Source of the DNA: Anthoceros angustus
Lineage: Eukaryota; Streptophyta; Anthocerotopsida; Anthocerotales; Anthocerotaceae
Direction of reading: 5' to 3'
Assembly: GCA_010909165.1 (NCBI GenBank)
Contig: MU008224.1
Span: 1 to 58,266 of the forward strand
Length of the DNA stretch: 58,266 nt
The notes beneath the pieces are model-generated. The model saw only the letters and a list, made by a program, of their open reading frames with translations, was not told the DNA's origin and ran no database searches. Position 1 is the first letter of the stretch. Each line of letters starts with the position of its first letter. Below, one piece after another: positions 45,742 to 56,874 of the stretch. The position numbers and the translations under genes are program-made.

Positions 45742-46680
45742 ATGACAAAGAGACCAGCAGAACCTCAAATTGAGGAGTCGAGTAGCCGGAACGATCGAAG
45801 ACTTGGTAATTATGATATGTTCATGAAAGCCTTATTGGGGGAAGGTGCCCAAGGCCGGATCGTGGTTGGGAAACATATTATAACTGATGACCTAGTAGCC
45901 ATTAAGACCTTTAATAATATGGATAATGAAAATACCATGAAGAAAGTATTATTGGAAGTCTCGTGCTTACAAGCTTTGGACCACCCAAACGTGTTGAAAA
46001 TACATGACGCGTATGAATGCGATCACGAAATATTTTTGATTACAGAATTGATGCGAGGTGGTTCATTATGCGACTTTATTAGACCACGAGGTGGCTTAGA
46101 TGAAGACACTGCAAGACATTATTTTCGTCAAATCATTTATGGTTTAGAATATTGCCACAATAAAGGCATTTTTCATCGTGATATTAAACCAGGAAATTTA
46201 CTTCTGAATGAACCCAAGGTTTTAAAAATTGCAGATTTTGGACTTGCTTGCGAAGGGAACTCAAAAACAGAATATAATGATTATTGTGGAACGGGAATAT
46301 ACATGGCTCCAGAGATTCGTTTGAAATTAAAATATAAAGGAGCGCCATGTGATATATGGTCTGCGGGAGTAACCTTATTTGAAATGGTAACAGGGCATCA
46401 GCTCTTTATTCAAGAGTATGATGATTTTTTGGTTAATGAGCACGCACTTGAATGTCTTGAAGAACTTTCTTATGGATGTATTAGTCTACTATTAAGATTA
46501 TTAATTTATGATCCAGAAACACGTCTCAATATTTCAGGCATAAGAGTGCATGAATGGTTCACTGACAATGGACACACAGACACCAAAGAAAGATATAAGA
46601 ATTTTATATTAAATGTTTTCAAGACGGAAATGAGGAAGTTAAACACGGGTGGCTCTAATAACCCAATCTTACTAGATTGA
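45742..46680 (+). CDS. Ser/Thr protein kinase, intronless, AT-rich
   Basis: A 312-residue complete kinase domain. From the start at 45742 (MTKRPAEPQ) the landmarks are the glycine loop GEGAQG (residues 33-38), VAIK with Lys55, the helix-C Glu72, HRDIKPGN (145-152, catalytic Asp147), DFG (165-167), the activation loop with CGTGIYMAPE (182-191), and DIWSAG. All catalytic residues are present. It most resembles SNF1/CAMK-type kinases but lacks the NAF, UBA or EF-hand parts of plant relatives. An in-frame upstream ATG at 45664 would add a hydrophobic stretch, but that is microsatellite-encoded, so 45742 is preferred. Codons are strongly A/T-ending, unlike the RecX and SPT16 genes nearby. Confidence 0.9.
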   Translation: MTKRPAEPQIEESSSRNDRRLGNYDMFMKALLGEGAQGRIVVGKHIITDDLVAIKTFNNMDNENTMKKVLLEVSCLQALDHPNVLKIHDAYECDHEIFLITELMRGGSLCDFIRPRGGLDEDTARHYFRQIIYGLEYCHNKGIFHRDIKPGNLLLNEPKVLKIADFGLACEGNSKTEYNDYCGTGIYMAPEIRLKLKYKGAPCDIWSAGVTLFEMVTGHQLFIQEYDDFLVNEHALECLEELSYGCISLLLRLLIYDPETRLNISGIRVHEWFTDNGHTDTKERYKNFILNVFKTEMRKLNTGGSNNPILLD

Positions 46681-47590
46681 AAATAGTTTTTTCTACGGGT
46701 GCAAGCATGCTTTGGTGTTACACTTTGATACCACATCTAAAGACACACTTGGTTATCTTGAGCGTGCTATAGAAAGGAATAAAATTATTCTTTTTTTCCT
46801 ACAGGAAGGTGTGAAATTCAAAATTTAGAGTTTAGGGTTTGTTTCTTTATAAATTTACTTTTCTTACTCACAGCTATATATTTATTATGACTTGAATTTT
46901 TTTAATTTGAAGTTATAAAATCTACCTTTTCAAAGTTACCAGGTGGACATGATGTGGTCAACCTCTTTCCCAGCAATATGGGTGTTGAACCCAGCGTTCT
47001 CTAAGTCCCGTGTCATCTTGTCCTTTCTACTCGCCCTCATGCGCAATCTTCATAATGAGCTTCTTGAAAGAACTCTGAAGGATGCATGGCTCGATTCCTC
47101 AATTCTTGCTTGCCAGTTTAGACTCATGATCCTGCCTCTTATTGTTTAACCTCCTTTGTTTTCTAGCCAACCAGATTCGGGAACCCAGGCAGTTGAGGCA
47201 AGATTTGTTGTACAATGTACTTCGCTATCCCTCCACAAAGCAGCTTGTGGCATTTTTTAATGCCCTTTATGCCCTGAAAGATACTTGTGGCAGACTAGAA
47301 AGGGCTACAAAATCTAGGTTCTTTATGTATGCTTACATTATCCCGCTTAATGACGTGAAGCTTGTGTACGTACGAATTTTGGAGCTTCTGGAGTTGGACA
47401 TCATATTGTTTGTTTATCATCGTACCCATAGATTGCACCCTAAGCCTTGAAAGATAATGCGAGGAACACAGTAAGAGCTTTATAGATATGTAACAATAGC
47501 ATACAAGATATACAGTAGAGTGCACAGATTAGATAACTGGAACATAGTCTTAAAGGACCCTAAACCTTAAACCCTTAACCCGTAGGCCGA
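46681..47590. other. AT-rich region with short unrecognised frames
   Basis: Two modest + frames (46943-47149 and 47142-47450) show no motif that I recognise. They include QLRQDLLYNVLRYPSTKQLV. A degenerate telomere-like CCCTAAACCTTAAACCCTTA lies at 47559-47578. No firm gene call is possible. Confidence 0.4.
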
Positions 47591-47699
47591 AATTCCGGGT
47601 GCTTCTCCCAACATGCCGCTTCATTGTGCCTATACCTCCCACAGCTAGGGCACGGCTCCTCACTCTTGACTCCTCCGAATGCATGCTCGCACTCATGAG

Positions 47700-48400
47700 G
47701 GGAATGATCCGTCCCTCGGCGCCTCACGCCGGGGCTCGTCACTTGGGCTTAGACCTACTTTCACTGAGGGCCAGCCGGGCGCACACTGATCCCATGTCGT
47801 GTAGTATGGGTTTTGGTCCCAAGGGAATGATCCTTCCGTTCGCTTACGATTTTCCTACTCCGGACGCCTAACTTATCCTATTTCTACTACGATCGGCAAT
47901 TGTTCCAGCAGTTCCACGCTTGCGGGGGGAAAACATAGTTCACCGCAGCATGACCCCTCGCCCGGACACTACTAGGATGAGCGTCGGAATACCCAAGTGT
48001 AGGACCAGAGACGACACTCAAGGTATCGATCTGCCCTTCCCACAAACTGGACCGGAGTACATACCATCCTTCCTATTATCAGCGCCCGAAGGTTACAACC
48101 CTGGAGCCAACCGTACCATCACCCGTAGCACCTACTTTGTAATCTTCGCTCGCCTTCCTTCATGTTCCACAGCTACACTACCGTACAAGCCCGATATGGC
48201 CGAACGTTTAAGAACTCATCCCCGTCCCAGTGTTCTCGCTCTGGCCCGAAGGCCTTTCCACCGTTCCACTCTTGTCAATTCAAGTATACCTTCACGATTT
48301 TTGGTTTAACTTTGTGTGTTCCGGTGGGCCCGTGCGAGATCCTCAGCGTTCTCGCGTCCATCCATCGGGCTCCACATGCCAGTGCGAAGAATATTACTAT
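47700..48400 (-). repeat. diverged gypsy LTR-like fragment
   Basis: Several blocks recall the U5 side of the gypsy LTRs in the same order: GTCGTGTAGTATGG...TCCCAAGGGAATGATCC (about 47795-47835) versus GTCGTTGTAGGAAGA...TCCCAAGGGAATGATAGG; then GATATGGCCGAACGTTTAAG (48193-48212) versus GGTATGGCCAAGCGTTTAAG; then CCACTCTTGTC (about 48267). It is an old relative rather than the same family copy. No LTR ends can be set. Confidence 0.5.
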
Positions 48401-49016
48401 CAGGTGGAAAAAAGAGACATTATGGAGATAAATTCCCCGGTTTCAGGGCTTATACCTTACGGTTATGGATGTCCCAAGAGGCTTTGACATTGGTCCCATG
48501 GATGAGCGGGTGGATGCATGATAAGCAGTTTCCAAAGCTTCAGAAGACTACGGTGACGAATTGGGGCTCATTGTCATGCACGGAGTGGAAGAAGCTCACC
48601 TCGTGAGAGAGTGCATGCGGGGATTATATGGCAAGGGTGGTATGGTATCCTTCGTTTGGGACAAAACGAACATGAGTAATGACAGGGGTGGATTTGAGAC
48701 AGTGGAGTACATAACGGTGGCTTGGTGCGTGAAGGAAGGCAGCTTGAAGCCAAGGGCGGCTATGATGCCCAATGTTACGCAGGGGACTTTTAACAATGGA
48801 CGATCCGTCATTGCACATGACACTGTGAAAAAGCAAGTGTACATGTCTCAAGACAAGTTGGTGGTGTGCCCGTACCAAAGACCTCTCGGGTTGATGATGA
48901 AGTTCATCAAAACATTCTCCAAAGAAGGAGATTGGATTTTGGATTATTGCGCAGGAAGTGGGACTACAATCATGCGACATTGCTTTAAGGCGCTTAATTC
49001 TATTGCCATAGAGTGA
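48370..49016 (+). pseudogene. N4/N6-type DNA methyltransferase relic
   Basis: The 48561-49016 frame ends in GDWILDYCAGSGTT (about 48930-48968), the SAM-binding motif of amino-methyltransferases, followed by LNSIAIE and a stop. Upstream, after one frameshift and two stops (about 48500-48510), the reading has DVPRGFDIGPMDERVDA (from 48468), matching the place of the catalytic D/S-x-P-Y-type motif, with Arg instead of the aromatic residue. The order catalytic motif then SAM motif is the beta-class permutation. LGLIVMHGVEEAHLVRECMR and FVWDKTN fit the middle of the fold. It would methylate adenine N6 or cytosine N4. It is dead as read, and the 5' end is not defined. Confidence 0.75.
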
Positions 49017-49257
49017 ACTCCATTGTACTGGTTATATCCCTAGCGCATCCATGGTTTCGAGGTTTTGCAGGGCCGGAAGAGGCGCTCATTCGACTGCCGG
49101 GAGGGCGGCCACAGTTCAGGCTAAGAGGTTTGTCGGTGAAAAAAAATTGTTTGAGCTCGAGGTTGTTCCACTTAGTGCAAGGAGGATGAAAACGCAAACA
49201 GGGGACTTGCTGGAGGAAGGACAACAAACCCTGGATACTGTATGGCAGTGCCTACAT

Positions 49258-49570
49258 CATGTGTTTCCGAGTTTTCAAGACTCTTTCCACATCCAAGATC
49301 CTATTATTCTTCCTGTACATGCCCAAACTCTATTTTCTTCACCATGTATCCTACGTTGTACAACCATCAGCACACAACACATAGGAACCTTCGTCATGTG
49401 TTTCCAGTTTTCAAGACTCTTTCCACATCCAAGATCCTATTATTCTTCCTGTACATGCCCAAACTCTATTTTCTTCACCATGTATCCTACGTTGTACAAC
49501 CATCAGCACACAACACATAGGAACCTTCGTCATGTGTTTCCAATTTTACAAGACCCTTCCCACTTGCGCA
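49258..49570. repeat. tandem repeat, unit about 136 bp, 2.3 copies
   Basis: CATGTGTTTCC recurs at 49258, 49395 and 49531. The first two units are almost identical over their full length. The third is cut off after about 30-40 bases, where it changes to CAATTTTACAAGACCC. It lies just after the methyltransferase relic. Confidence 0.9.
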
Positions 49571-49579
49571 GGCTGTAGT

Positions 49580-52500
49580 TCAAAGTTATAGGAAGGTTTC
49601 AAGTATAAACCCTTGTTAGAATGACTCTCATTTTATAAGAGTTCATGAGGCTCAACAAAGAGTTGAGCTACAACTATTTATAACTCTCCTTGGTGTAGAA
49701 GAAGAGGAAGAATTTTATTCAAGTCCACTAAGGACATATTTCTGTCATGGGACTTGGTACTTAACAACTTGTACCGGTGTGCTTAAGCCACTTGCACCAA
49801 AGGCATCCATTCCCTTTAGGCACCCCATCTAAGTATCGATTAAGCTCAGGATGCTTAATCACGACGTTCTTATAAATAACTTAGTATTAATAAGAAAAGT
49901 GCCCAGGTTCAAAAATAAAAAATTATAAATATTATCAATATATGACCTATTAAGTTAGTTGCTGAGAGTATGGTGCTAATGAGACTAAGATTGTAGGTTA
50001 AAGACTTATAGGCCATTCAAGTTGAATTGTGAATCGAAAATAGGAAACTATTAACTAATGTTTATTCGTTTGTCATCTTGTGCGAAGTTTGAATTTGCTA
50101 TATCGTGGTTATCCAAAGTTTGAAATTTTTATGGCTTTTTATTTTGTCTCAATTATAGGTTTGAAGTCTGAATATTGTCAGGCCCCTTTTCTTTTTTCGT
50201 ACTTGTAAGTTCGAAGTCTAAATATTGTCATGGCTTTTTTCTTTTGTCATAGTTGTAGGTTTGAAGTCTCAATTTGTCAATAGACTAGTATTTGTATCTT
50301 ACATCTATTTTATATCATGCATATACTTTGGTATGTAGGTCTATGTTTTGTTCTTTGTCTAGTATTAAAAATTTTTATCATGAATTTATTTTGGTACATA
50401 GGTCTATTTTTTGTGCTTGGTTTAGTTTTGAAATTTTGTCATGACAAAAGAAAACCCTTATTTGTGTTTAAAAGGAGGTGAAGGTGTAGAGATAAATATT
50501 TAAGTTGTCTTACTCTCATAATTCTCCTTTTTAATATGTGTTATAATATAAAGTTTCTTTTGCTTAGTAAAAAACTTTAAGGGAAACTTCCAAGTTTAGT
50601 ATGATTAAATTATTAAGTAGTTCTCTTGAGATCAAAAGAAAACTTCCAATGATATAGGGTAAGACATGAAGCACAATGCTAGCAAGGTGCACACACATTG
50701 TGAAGAGCTTGTCTCAAATGTATCATAGTTGAGGTAGAGAAGGACAAAAAATCAAAGATTTATGAGTACGTAGGTCAATTTTGAAGACAAAATATTGAGA
50801 AGTACCCAAACAAACCAATTGAAGTTAAGATATGAAAAAGAAAACCTCATCCCATTCTATAAGTAACATAAATTTTTATTTATGTGGAGTGGGAAAGTAA
50901 TTCCTATAAATAGCTCGCGATTCTTGCTCAAAAGATTTTCATTTCATTGTGCTTGAGCTCCATAACTCTTCTCTAAATTGCTATTACCTATCACAAATTT
51001 GAGCTTAATCAGGTCATTATGATACAAGATTCGTAATTACTTTAACTTTAACAAAAACAATTATCATAGAGTAATTTCATTCTTGAAAAAGTCATCTCAA
51101 AATCTCAAAATCTCAATCTTATATATATATATATATATATATAATTTAAAATATCAATTTAATACAATACTTATGTCTAACCCTATTCCATCGGCCCTAG
51201 ACTCTTTAGAGGGCTGTAGTAAGAAGTTGGGTGATTCTCCTATCTTTAGGTTCTGCTAGCTATTGCAATTTTGCGGTATGCGTCGACTTGTCTCTTTGAG
51301 TCTTCAAGATGCTTTAATTAAGTTCTTGTGGGAATTGCAAAGAATAAACATTTAAGTTGTATGAATCTGAAAATCCTTATAAGAATCTTGTCATGAATTT
51401 ATAAGAAATTCAAAGGTTACTTATTAGTAATCTACCACCTAGTAAGACATGTCCTAAACCACCATCTTATCCTCTAGTTTCTTGTGTGCTCACTACAAAG
51501 TTTGACTCAAGTTTGTGTCCAACTCACATCAAAAAAGATTAGAACGAGAAAATGAACATTGAAAGCAACTTATTGTGTTTCCTTATATAGAAGAATTGGT
51601 ATTTAAAGTATAGAATTAGGTTATTGTGATCAAAGTAAAATACCTTCACAATATTTAACTAAATAAATAGCTCTAAAATTATTCTACAAGTATTTTTCTC
51701 ATAAAATGAATCCCAAGTTATCATAAATTTCTTAAAAAGCGCAAAATGGGGAAGGCCTTATGAGATTAATTAGTTCAAATGATGTTCTGCACTTGCTTGG
51801 TGCAAACTCCGCACTTTGTGAGTAGCTAAATGATATATAAAAGTTTTCAAAGACTATATTGACTTGACTACCAACAACATGCAAGATAATATAGTTCCTA
51901 ATAAGCCTAAAATGTTTTTTATAGGTGGAATAATTATACTTAAATAGGAAATAACTAGATATTATCATTTTCTCTGGGACTATCAGTAGCAATGTTTATG
52001 CCCCTACATTTTGCTAGGGGAAAGTGTTCAATCAAAGGTTTAAAGTGGAGGTTACTAACCATAGAGTGAACATCCCAAGTGTTGATGCCTTCAATCACCT
52101 CGACGTAGCCTGTATATGGATTGAGCATAAAATTTAGTTCATATAGAGAAAATTGTGATTGCATCTGCAAATACGCACAATGAAAAAACTATGTAGCTTA
52201 GCAACTTGAATATCTTATCAACAACTCCTTATGACACGCATCGTTTTGCTCAAGAGATCAATATGGACATAAGTTTGAACATGAGCGCATGAAATGGATT
52301 ATTGAGGAACCTTGTTGATAGAATTTTCTTGATTTTGATTATATATTTTTTGGTTTCTGACTTGGTATGCCTCCTCTACAAACTAACTAACTTCAATCTC
52401 TTCCACGGTCAACTATTTCTTGCGATTGCTTTGGTAAAATTTGTAGTTTTATAAAATTTACAGTGTATAAACATGGTTTGATATATATGTCTATAAAATT

Positions 52501-52900
52501 ATATTTTTTATTGGTTTTGAAAAGGATTGTAGTCTCTTGGAGTTTGGGAGTGAGGAGAAAATTTGAACTTAGAAGATGTGCAGCACAAACATCAGTGTAG
52601 GAATTTGGGTGAGAAATCGTGATGCTAAGCATCTTGTCTCAAATATCGATGTATGTTACCATAAGAGCGACAAAATTGATAGAATTGCATATCAAGAATA
52701 ATGGAGCTGACACCTACCTTTATCAAAGAACACTCATTTCGCTTAGTTAGAGAGAGAGTACTTTAAATTTTTGACTAAGCAAACTACAAAATTTTGTCAA
52801 AAGAATAATTTTCACAAATCCAAAAAAACAATAGTGTAGACTCAAAAGTGAGTGAAAGCATCAAATTTTTCAAACACTAAATTTTTTTAATATTTATTTC
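49580..52900. other. AT-rich intergenic DNA with minor repeats
   Basis: About 3.3 kb with no convincing gene on either strand. Two weak tandem repeats are visible: GAAGTCT(A/G)AATATTGTCA units (50160-50275) and TTGGTA(T/C)(A/G)TAGGTCTAT units (50328-50420). A CTATAAATAG box at 50904-50913 could be an old LTR or gene promoter, but nothing downstream supports it. Confidence 0.6.
51121..51143. repeat. (AT)n microsatellite
   Basis: Eleven AT dinucleotides in a row. Confidence 0.97.
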
Positions 52901-53397
52901 GGGGGTTGTGGCTCAACATGTTTGCGCATATTCATATCAGCATCCGAGTTCGGATATCTTTTCTTTGGAGGGTTTGAGCATGTGACACTAATCTCTAGAG
53001 GGAAAGAAGACTTTCTTATGAAAAAGAGATGGGAAAAACCCATCCACCCCAAAAACAAAAGGAGAAAAAACCTTGGCACCATGCCAGGGGGACTAGCCCC
53101 CACGATCACGCATTTCAAAACCACCAACCGCCTGAAGAACTTCGTGATCAGGCATGTGAAAAGGCCTCCTTACCACCGGTGTCGAAGAAGTTGCATCTCC
53201 CGCGCTCGTTGTTGTTCTATACACTGCGTTAGCCAACGCTCTTTGCAGAGCTATGGAAACCCTCTGCCGGAAGAAAGCAACAATACAAGAAAGAGGGAGG
53301 CCAACCCCATTTCTGCGGCTATGATAAGCCTTGGGCGCATGCCTTGACGAACCTAGAGAAATCCTTGCCCATGGCTCCGTGAGTCTCAATGGCAAGG
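52900..53397 (-). pseudogene. retroelement endonuclease-type ORF, C-terminal part (split by CACTA-2)
   Basis: On the - strand, starting at the CACTA edge, the frame reads PLAIETHGAMGKDFSRFVKA (53400-53341). After a frameshift it reads LPLSCIVAFFRQRVSIALQR (about 53240-53300). It continues the reading of 56875-57080 without the insert (FVP|LAIETHG). The pattern resembles the C-terminal region of non-LTR retrotransposon-like proteins in which a PDDEXK-type nuclease lies after RT. Sequence below about 53090 looks non-coding. It is a relic. Confidence 0.55.
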
Positions 53398-53400
53398 GGG

Positions 53401-56400
53401 CACTACTAGGAAAACGTATCCTTTACAACGGAATTTACTACGGATATTACTACAGAATTACTACACCTGTAGTAAAATGCCCGTTGTAAACACATAGCGT
53501 TAATTTCCGTGGTAATGTCTTCACACCGTATACCATGGCTATATACCGTGTCGTATGACATACATACGATATACTTCTGAGTTGACCGTGTACATCAGTT
53601 AGGGTTTAACTACGATTCACTTTACAACAACAATTACTACGATTGATCTACAGCATTTACAACAACTGTAATCGTGGTTAATAAAATATGGTTAAGTAAC
53701 CAATGTGAATTAACTCAAGTTTATTAACTGAAGTTAAATAACAGTAGTTATAAACCATAGTTATGTAACCATGGTTAGGTTAATCAGTGAACTGTAGTTA
53801 TAACGGGCCGTTGTAAAACACCTGGCTGCAAAATAAGGCGCGTAGTAAAAATCTGATGTAATCAGGACCGTAGTAAAGTAAATACGGATTTATATTGCTG
53901 TAGTAAAGTGCACTCGTTGTAGTAAAATGAAGGAGTGCTAGGCGGGTGTGTGGGTTATGGGGTACCGAATTCGGGATTGCACCTACATCCTACAATATAT
54001 TAGACTCCCAGCCCCTACATGCTACACGGGGCATCTAAGAATTTTCTCCACCCAGCACCTCAACTCAAAGACCGTGCCCCAAAGGTTTGCCACCTGCAAA
54101 AAGAGAACCACGAACTTAAATCAGTTCAAGTTCACAGAACTTCAGGCTATCACAAAATAGACACAATAGTCCTGGACAACGACCTAACCAGAATCATGCT
54201 CAAGCATCCTCAGCTTGTCTTGCAACTTTCTGGGAAGATAATGCCCCACCATCCACCGTCATCTATGACATTCTGCTTTAGGATGGCCTCCATGACCTTC
54301 TCATCGCACTCCTTGATGGAATAGCCTGCATCCTTCAACAAGGTCCACACATTAATCGCCTTGTCCTTCTGCCCCTTTGAGTCCACTTGCAGACCCAAAG
54401 CTGGAGTTCTAGTTCCAGACTGCATCCAAAACTCTTTCAACTTTATAAGCCAAGCCCCATGATTGGGTATCGCATTCATCGGTTGGGTAACCTGCCTCAA
54501 CCAACTGGTTTCACACGTTAATAGCAGTGTCAATCCCCTGTGAGTTAACCTGTGGACCCAAAGCAGGACTTGTGATTTTGGAATTCATCCAAAACGCTCG
54601 CTTCACCAGCCAATTTCCGTGAACTGTACCAACAGCTCTGATCTCATCCACGGTTGGCTCCCTCCCAAACTTTCCTCTGAACCTATCCAGAAAACCACGC
54701 TGCCCCCATGGCCAAAGCATGTGTAGGTATTGCTACCTGTATCCTTCACCCTCTTCATGGCACCCTCCTCCCTAGCACAAAATAGAAAGTTCAACTGCTT
54801 TGATCATGCGGCAGCACCTACGGTCCCCTATGTCTGCCCTAGGATTGAGAAACACAGCACAGCAAAACTCCAGCTCACATGCAAAGCTTGTAGCACACGG
54901 CCTCGCTCACTCGCGATGCCAGATTGAAAATCAAAGCAAATGCAGCAAGAGCAAAACCCTGCTGTTCGAAACTTTCAAACGCAATCAGTCCCTGGATAGG
55001 GCTCCAAATTGGACACACAGTATACCATTAGACTCGCCTCATCAAGGCGAGCAGTTTGGTATAAGAATCAACGGCAACCGACCTGTAACGCGGGCGCTAT
55101 GACCCCTGGAAGGTTGGAAACCCCAAACTTGTTGGATCAGCGTTGCTGTGGCTGCAACGCTGCTGCGGCTAGTGAGGCGGGGAGGTGGTGCCTTGCTGTG
55201 GGTGCGTAGCCACCTGCTCTAAGCCCAGACGCACTCAGATCTCGCAGTTAGTCGTCGAAGTGACATGAAATCTGCTCACGTGCAGGTTTCTAGGAGTCGT
55301 GGGAACGACTTTGTTGATGGGCTGCCTGCACCAGGCAGCTTGAGTCGGTAAGTCGCACCTGGCACTGCAGCGGGACACAGAAACATCAATCCTTGCAACC
55401 CTTGAGCCCAAATCTGGCTGGAACAACGAAAGCACTTGAGTTTCTAAGATAGCTGCAGGCACTCTCCTTGGCGCGACTTCGACGACTAGCTGCCTCCATC
55501 TCCATCTCCAGGGTTTAGCGTGGCGGCCATGGCTGGCGTCAGCGATTCTGGTGCGGGCTTGCCTCTCTGAGTCATGATACGAGACGAAGGGTTTTCCATA
55601 CACTTGTACAGCGTCTCCCTTGACCGCGGTGTGAAACGCCGGCGGGAAATGACTCATAGTCAGGACTTCCCGCCATTAGGTTGAGCAGGAATTTCGCAGC
55701 ACTCGCCAGCATGTTTTTGCATGATGTTTTTGCTCTGGTGGGAATGGAGCTCAAACCCTGGATATGGCTTGGTGAATTAGCACATTATCATTGCATTTAT
55801 AGCCTTCTTCTTCCTTGGATATCGGTGATAATAGGACTTTACCCGAACCCTAGACCTCAAGCTAGCATATTCCATGCGAATCCCGAAGCCCAAGGTTACT
55901 TTAACCAAACCCTAACCCTCATCCGACATATTCAACTCGATTTTCGAAGGCCAAGGTTAATTTGACCCAAACCCTAATCCTCGGCCACACTTCTCCTCGG
56001 CCATATGTGGGAATAGTGCAGAAAATTTTAAAGGTTGACTTTGGGTTGTCATCAACAGCTAATTTTTTAAAGGTTAAGTGGTTCAAACTAGTTTATGAGG
56101 ATGCAAATGATCACGGAAGGGATTGAAGAAGGACAATTCGGAATGCACATAGTGAACCCTAGATCTTGTTATCCTTCTACCGAGTTCAAGATGATCCCTT
56201 TACCCTTGTGTCACCCAAACTAATTCAAACTTTTTGTATGACAATAAAGTGGTTGTCGGGACCAGCGTGGAAAAACGTTGTCTTTGAAGAAAATATGGAT
56301 GCATAGGGATGTGGATGCATATGGAGGATTTTTCAGCATGTCCCGCTTGTTCTCGTTTAGGGTCGGCCTAGCCCAAGCCATGGCGATGTCCCTCTACTTT

Positions 56401-56871
56401 TTCTTTTAGGGTAAAAGATGTGGGTTATCATCAAAACCCATTCTAAATTAGTGTTGTTGTAAACCCGGTGTCTAGTCGTAAAGGGTCTTGTTGAAAACCC
56501 TACAGTGTGTAGTAAACTATGGGATGTTGTAAAATACCATTGGCATGTTGTAAAAGAACCCGTTGTAATGGAGAAAGTCTGTAGTAAATTGATGGCCGTA
56601 GTAAACAAACATGCCATCGTTGTAACGTCCATAAGCTCTGTAAGTAACAAGTGCCGTAGTAAAATCCATTTTGTTTTGCCACGTCACATTGCGCCTTTGG
56701 CAAAACAATAATAAAGTTGGAATGAGGTTTAGTAAATTCAGGGCTATACTTGAAAATAATACATGGACTTGAAACGGTGCCTTCAATTGACGTAGTAAAA
56801 TGGGCAGTCGTGGTAAAATGCACCCCTGTTGTAAAACTGCAATTAGTAAAAGTATACTTTTCCTAGTAGTG
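53401..56871. mobile_element. CACTA-2, non-autonomous CACTA transposon (3.47 kb)
   Basis: The ends are CACTACTAGGAAAA and TTTTCCTAGTAGTG, a perfect 14-bp inverted pair that continues imperfectly to about 24 bp. Many GTAGTAAA/TTGTAAAA subterminal repeats sit at both ends (53440-53480, 53815-53935, 56455-56850), as expected for transposase-binding sites of CACTA elements. The interior matches CACTA-1 almost throughout, with mostly 1-6-nt indel differences. No transposase is encoded. This is the better-preserved copy. Confidence 0.95.
54210..54720 (-). pseudogene. internal coding-like segment of CACTA-2 with a repeated motif
   Basis: Better copy of the segment at 28489-29010. The upstream unit (54720-54511) reads FLDRFRGKFGREPTVDEIRA, then GNWLVKRAFWMNS, PALGPQVNSQG and AINV before a stop. 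The downstream unit (54533-54210) reads GAWLIKLKEFWMQS, PALGLQVDSKG, AINVWTLLKDAGY, ECDEKVMEAILKQ. After the stop the upstream unit continues in another frame as EAGYPTDECD. So the two units are paralogous along about 60 residues. The fold is not recognised. It may have been captured from a host gene. Confidence 0.5.
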
Positions 56872-56874
56872 GGG

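Larger units (their letters stand above)
53398..56874. repeat. 3-bp target-site duplication GGG around CACTA-2
   Basis: GGG at 53398-53400 and GGG at 56872-56874 flank the element. Removing the insert and one GGG restores a continuous - strand reading (HAFVP|LAIETHG). Confidence 0.88.

Noticed and set aside
47559-47580. Telomere-like CCCTAAACC repeat
   Set aside because: Only a few degenerate units, in mid-contig. The similar AAACCCTAA motifs in the CACTA elements (about 30190-30260, 55900-55980) are also isolated, so no telomere is present.
50904-50913. TATA box CTATAAATAG as a gene promoter
   Set aside because: No gene, LTR end or target duplication can be found around it. In AT-rich DNA the motif is expected by chance.
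53401-56871. Possible autonomous CACTA with its own transposase
   Set aside because: No TNP2/TNPD-type transposase residues are visible on either strand. The interior frames are unrelated and broken.
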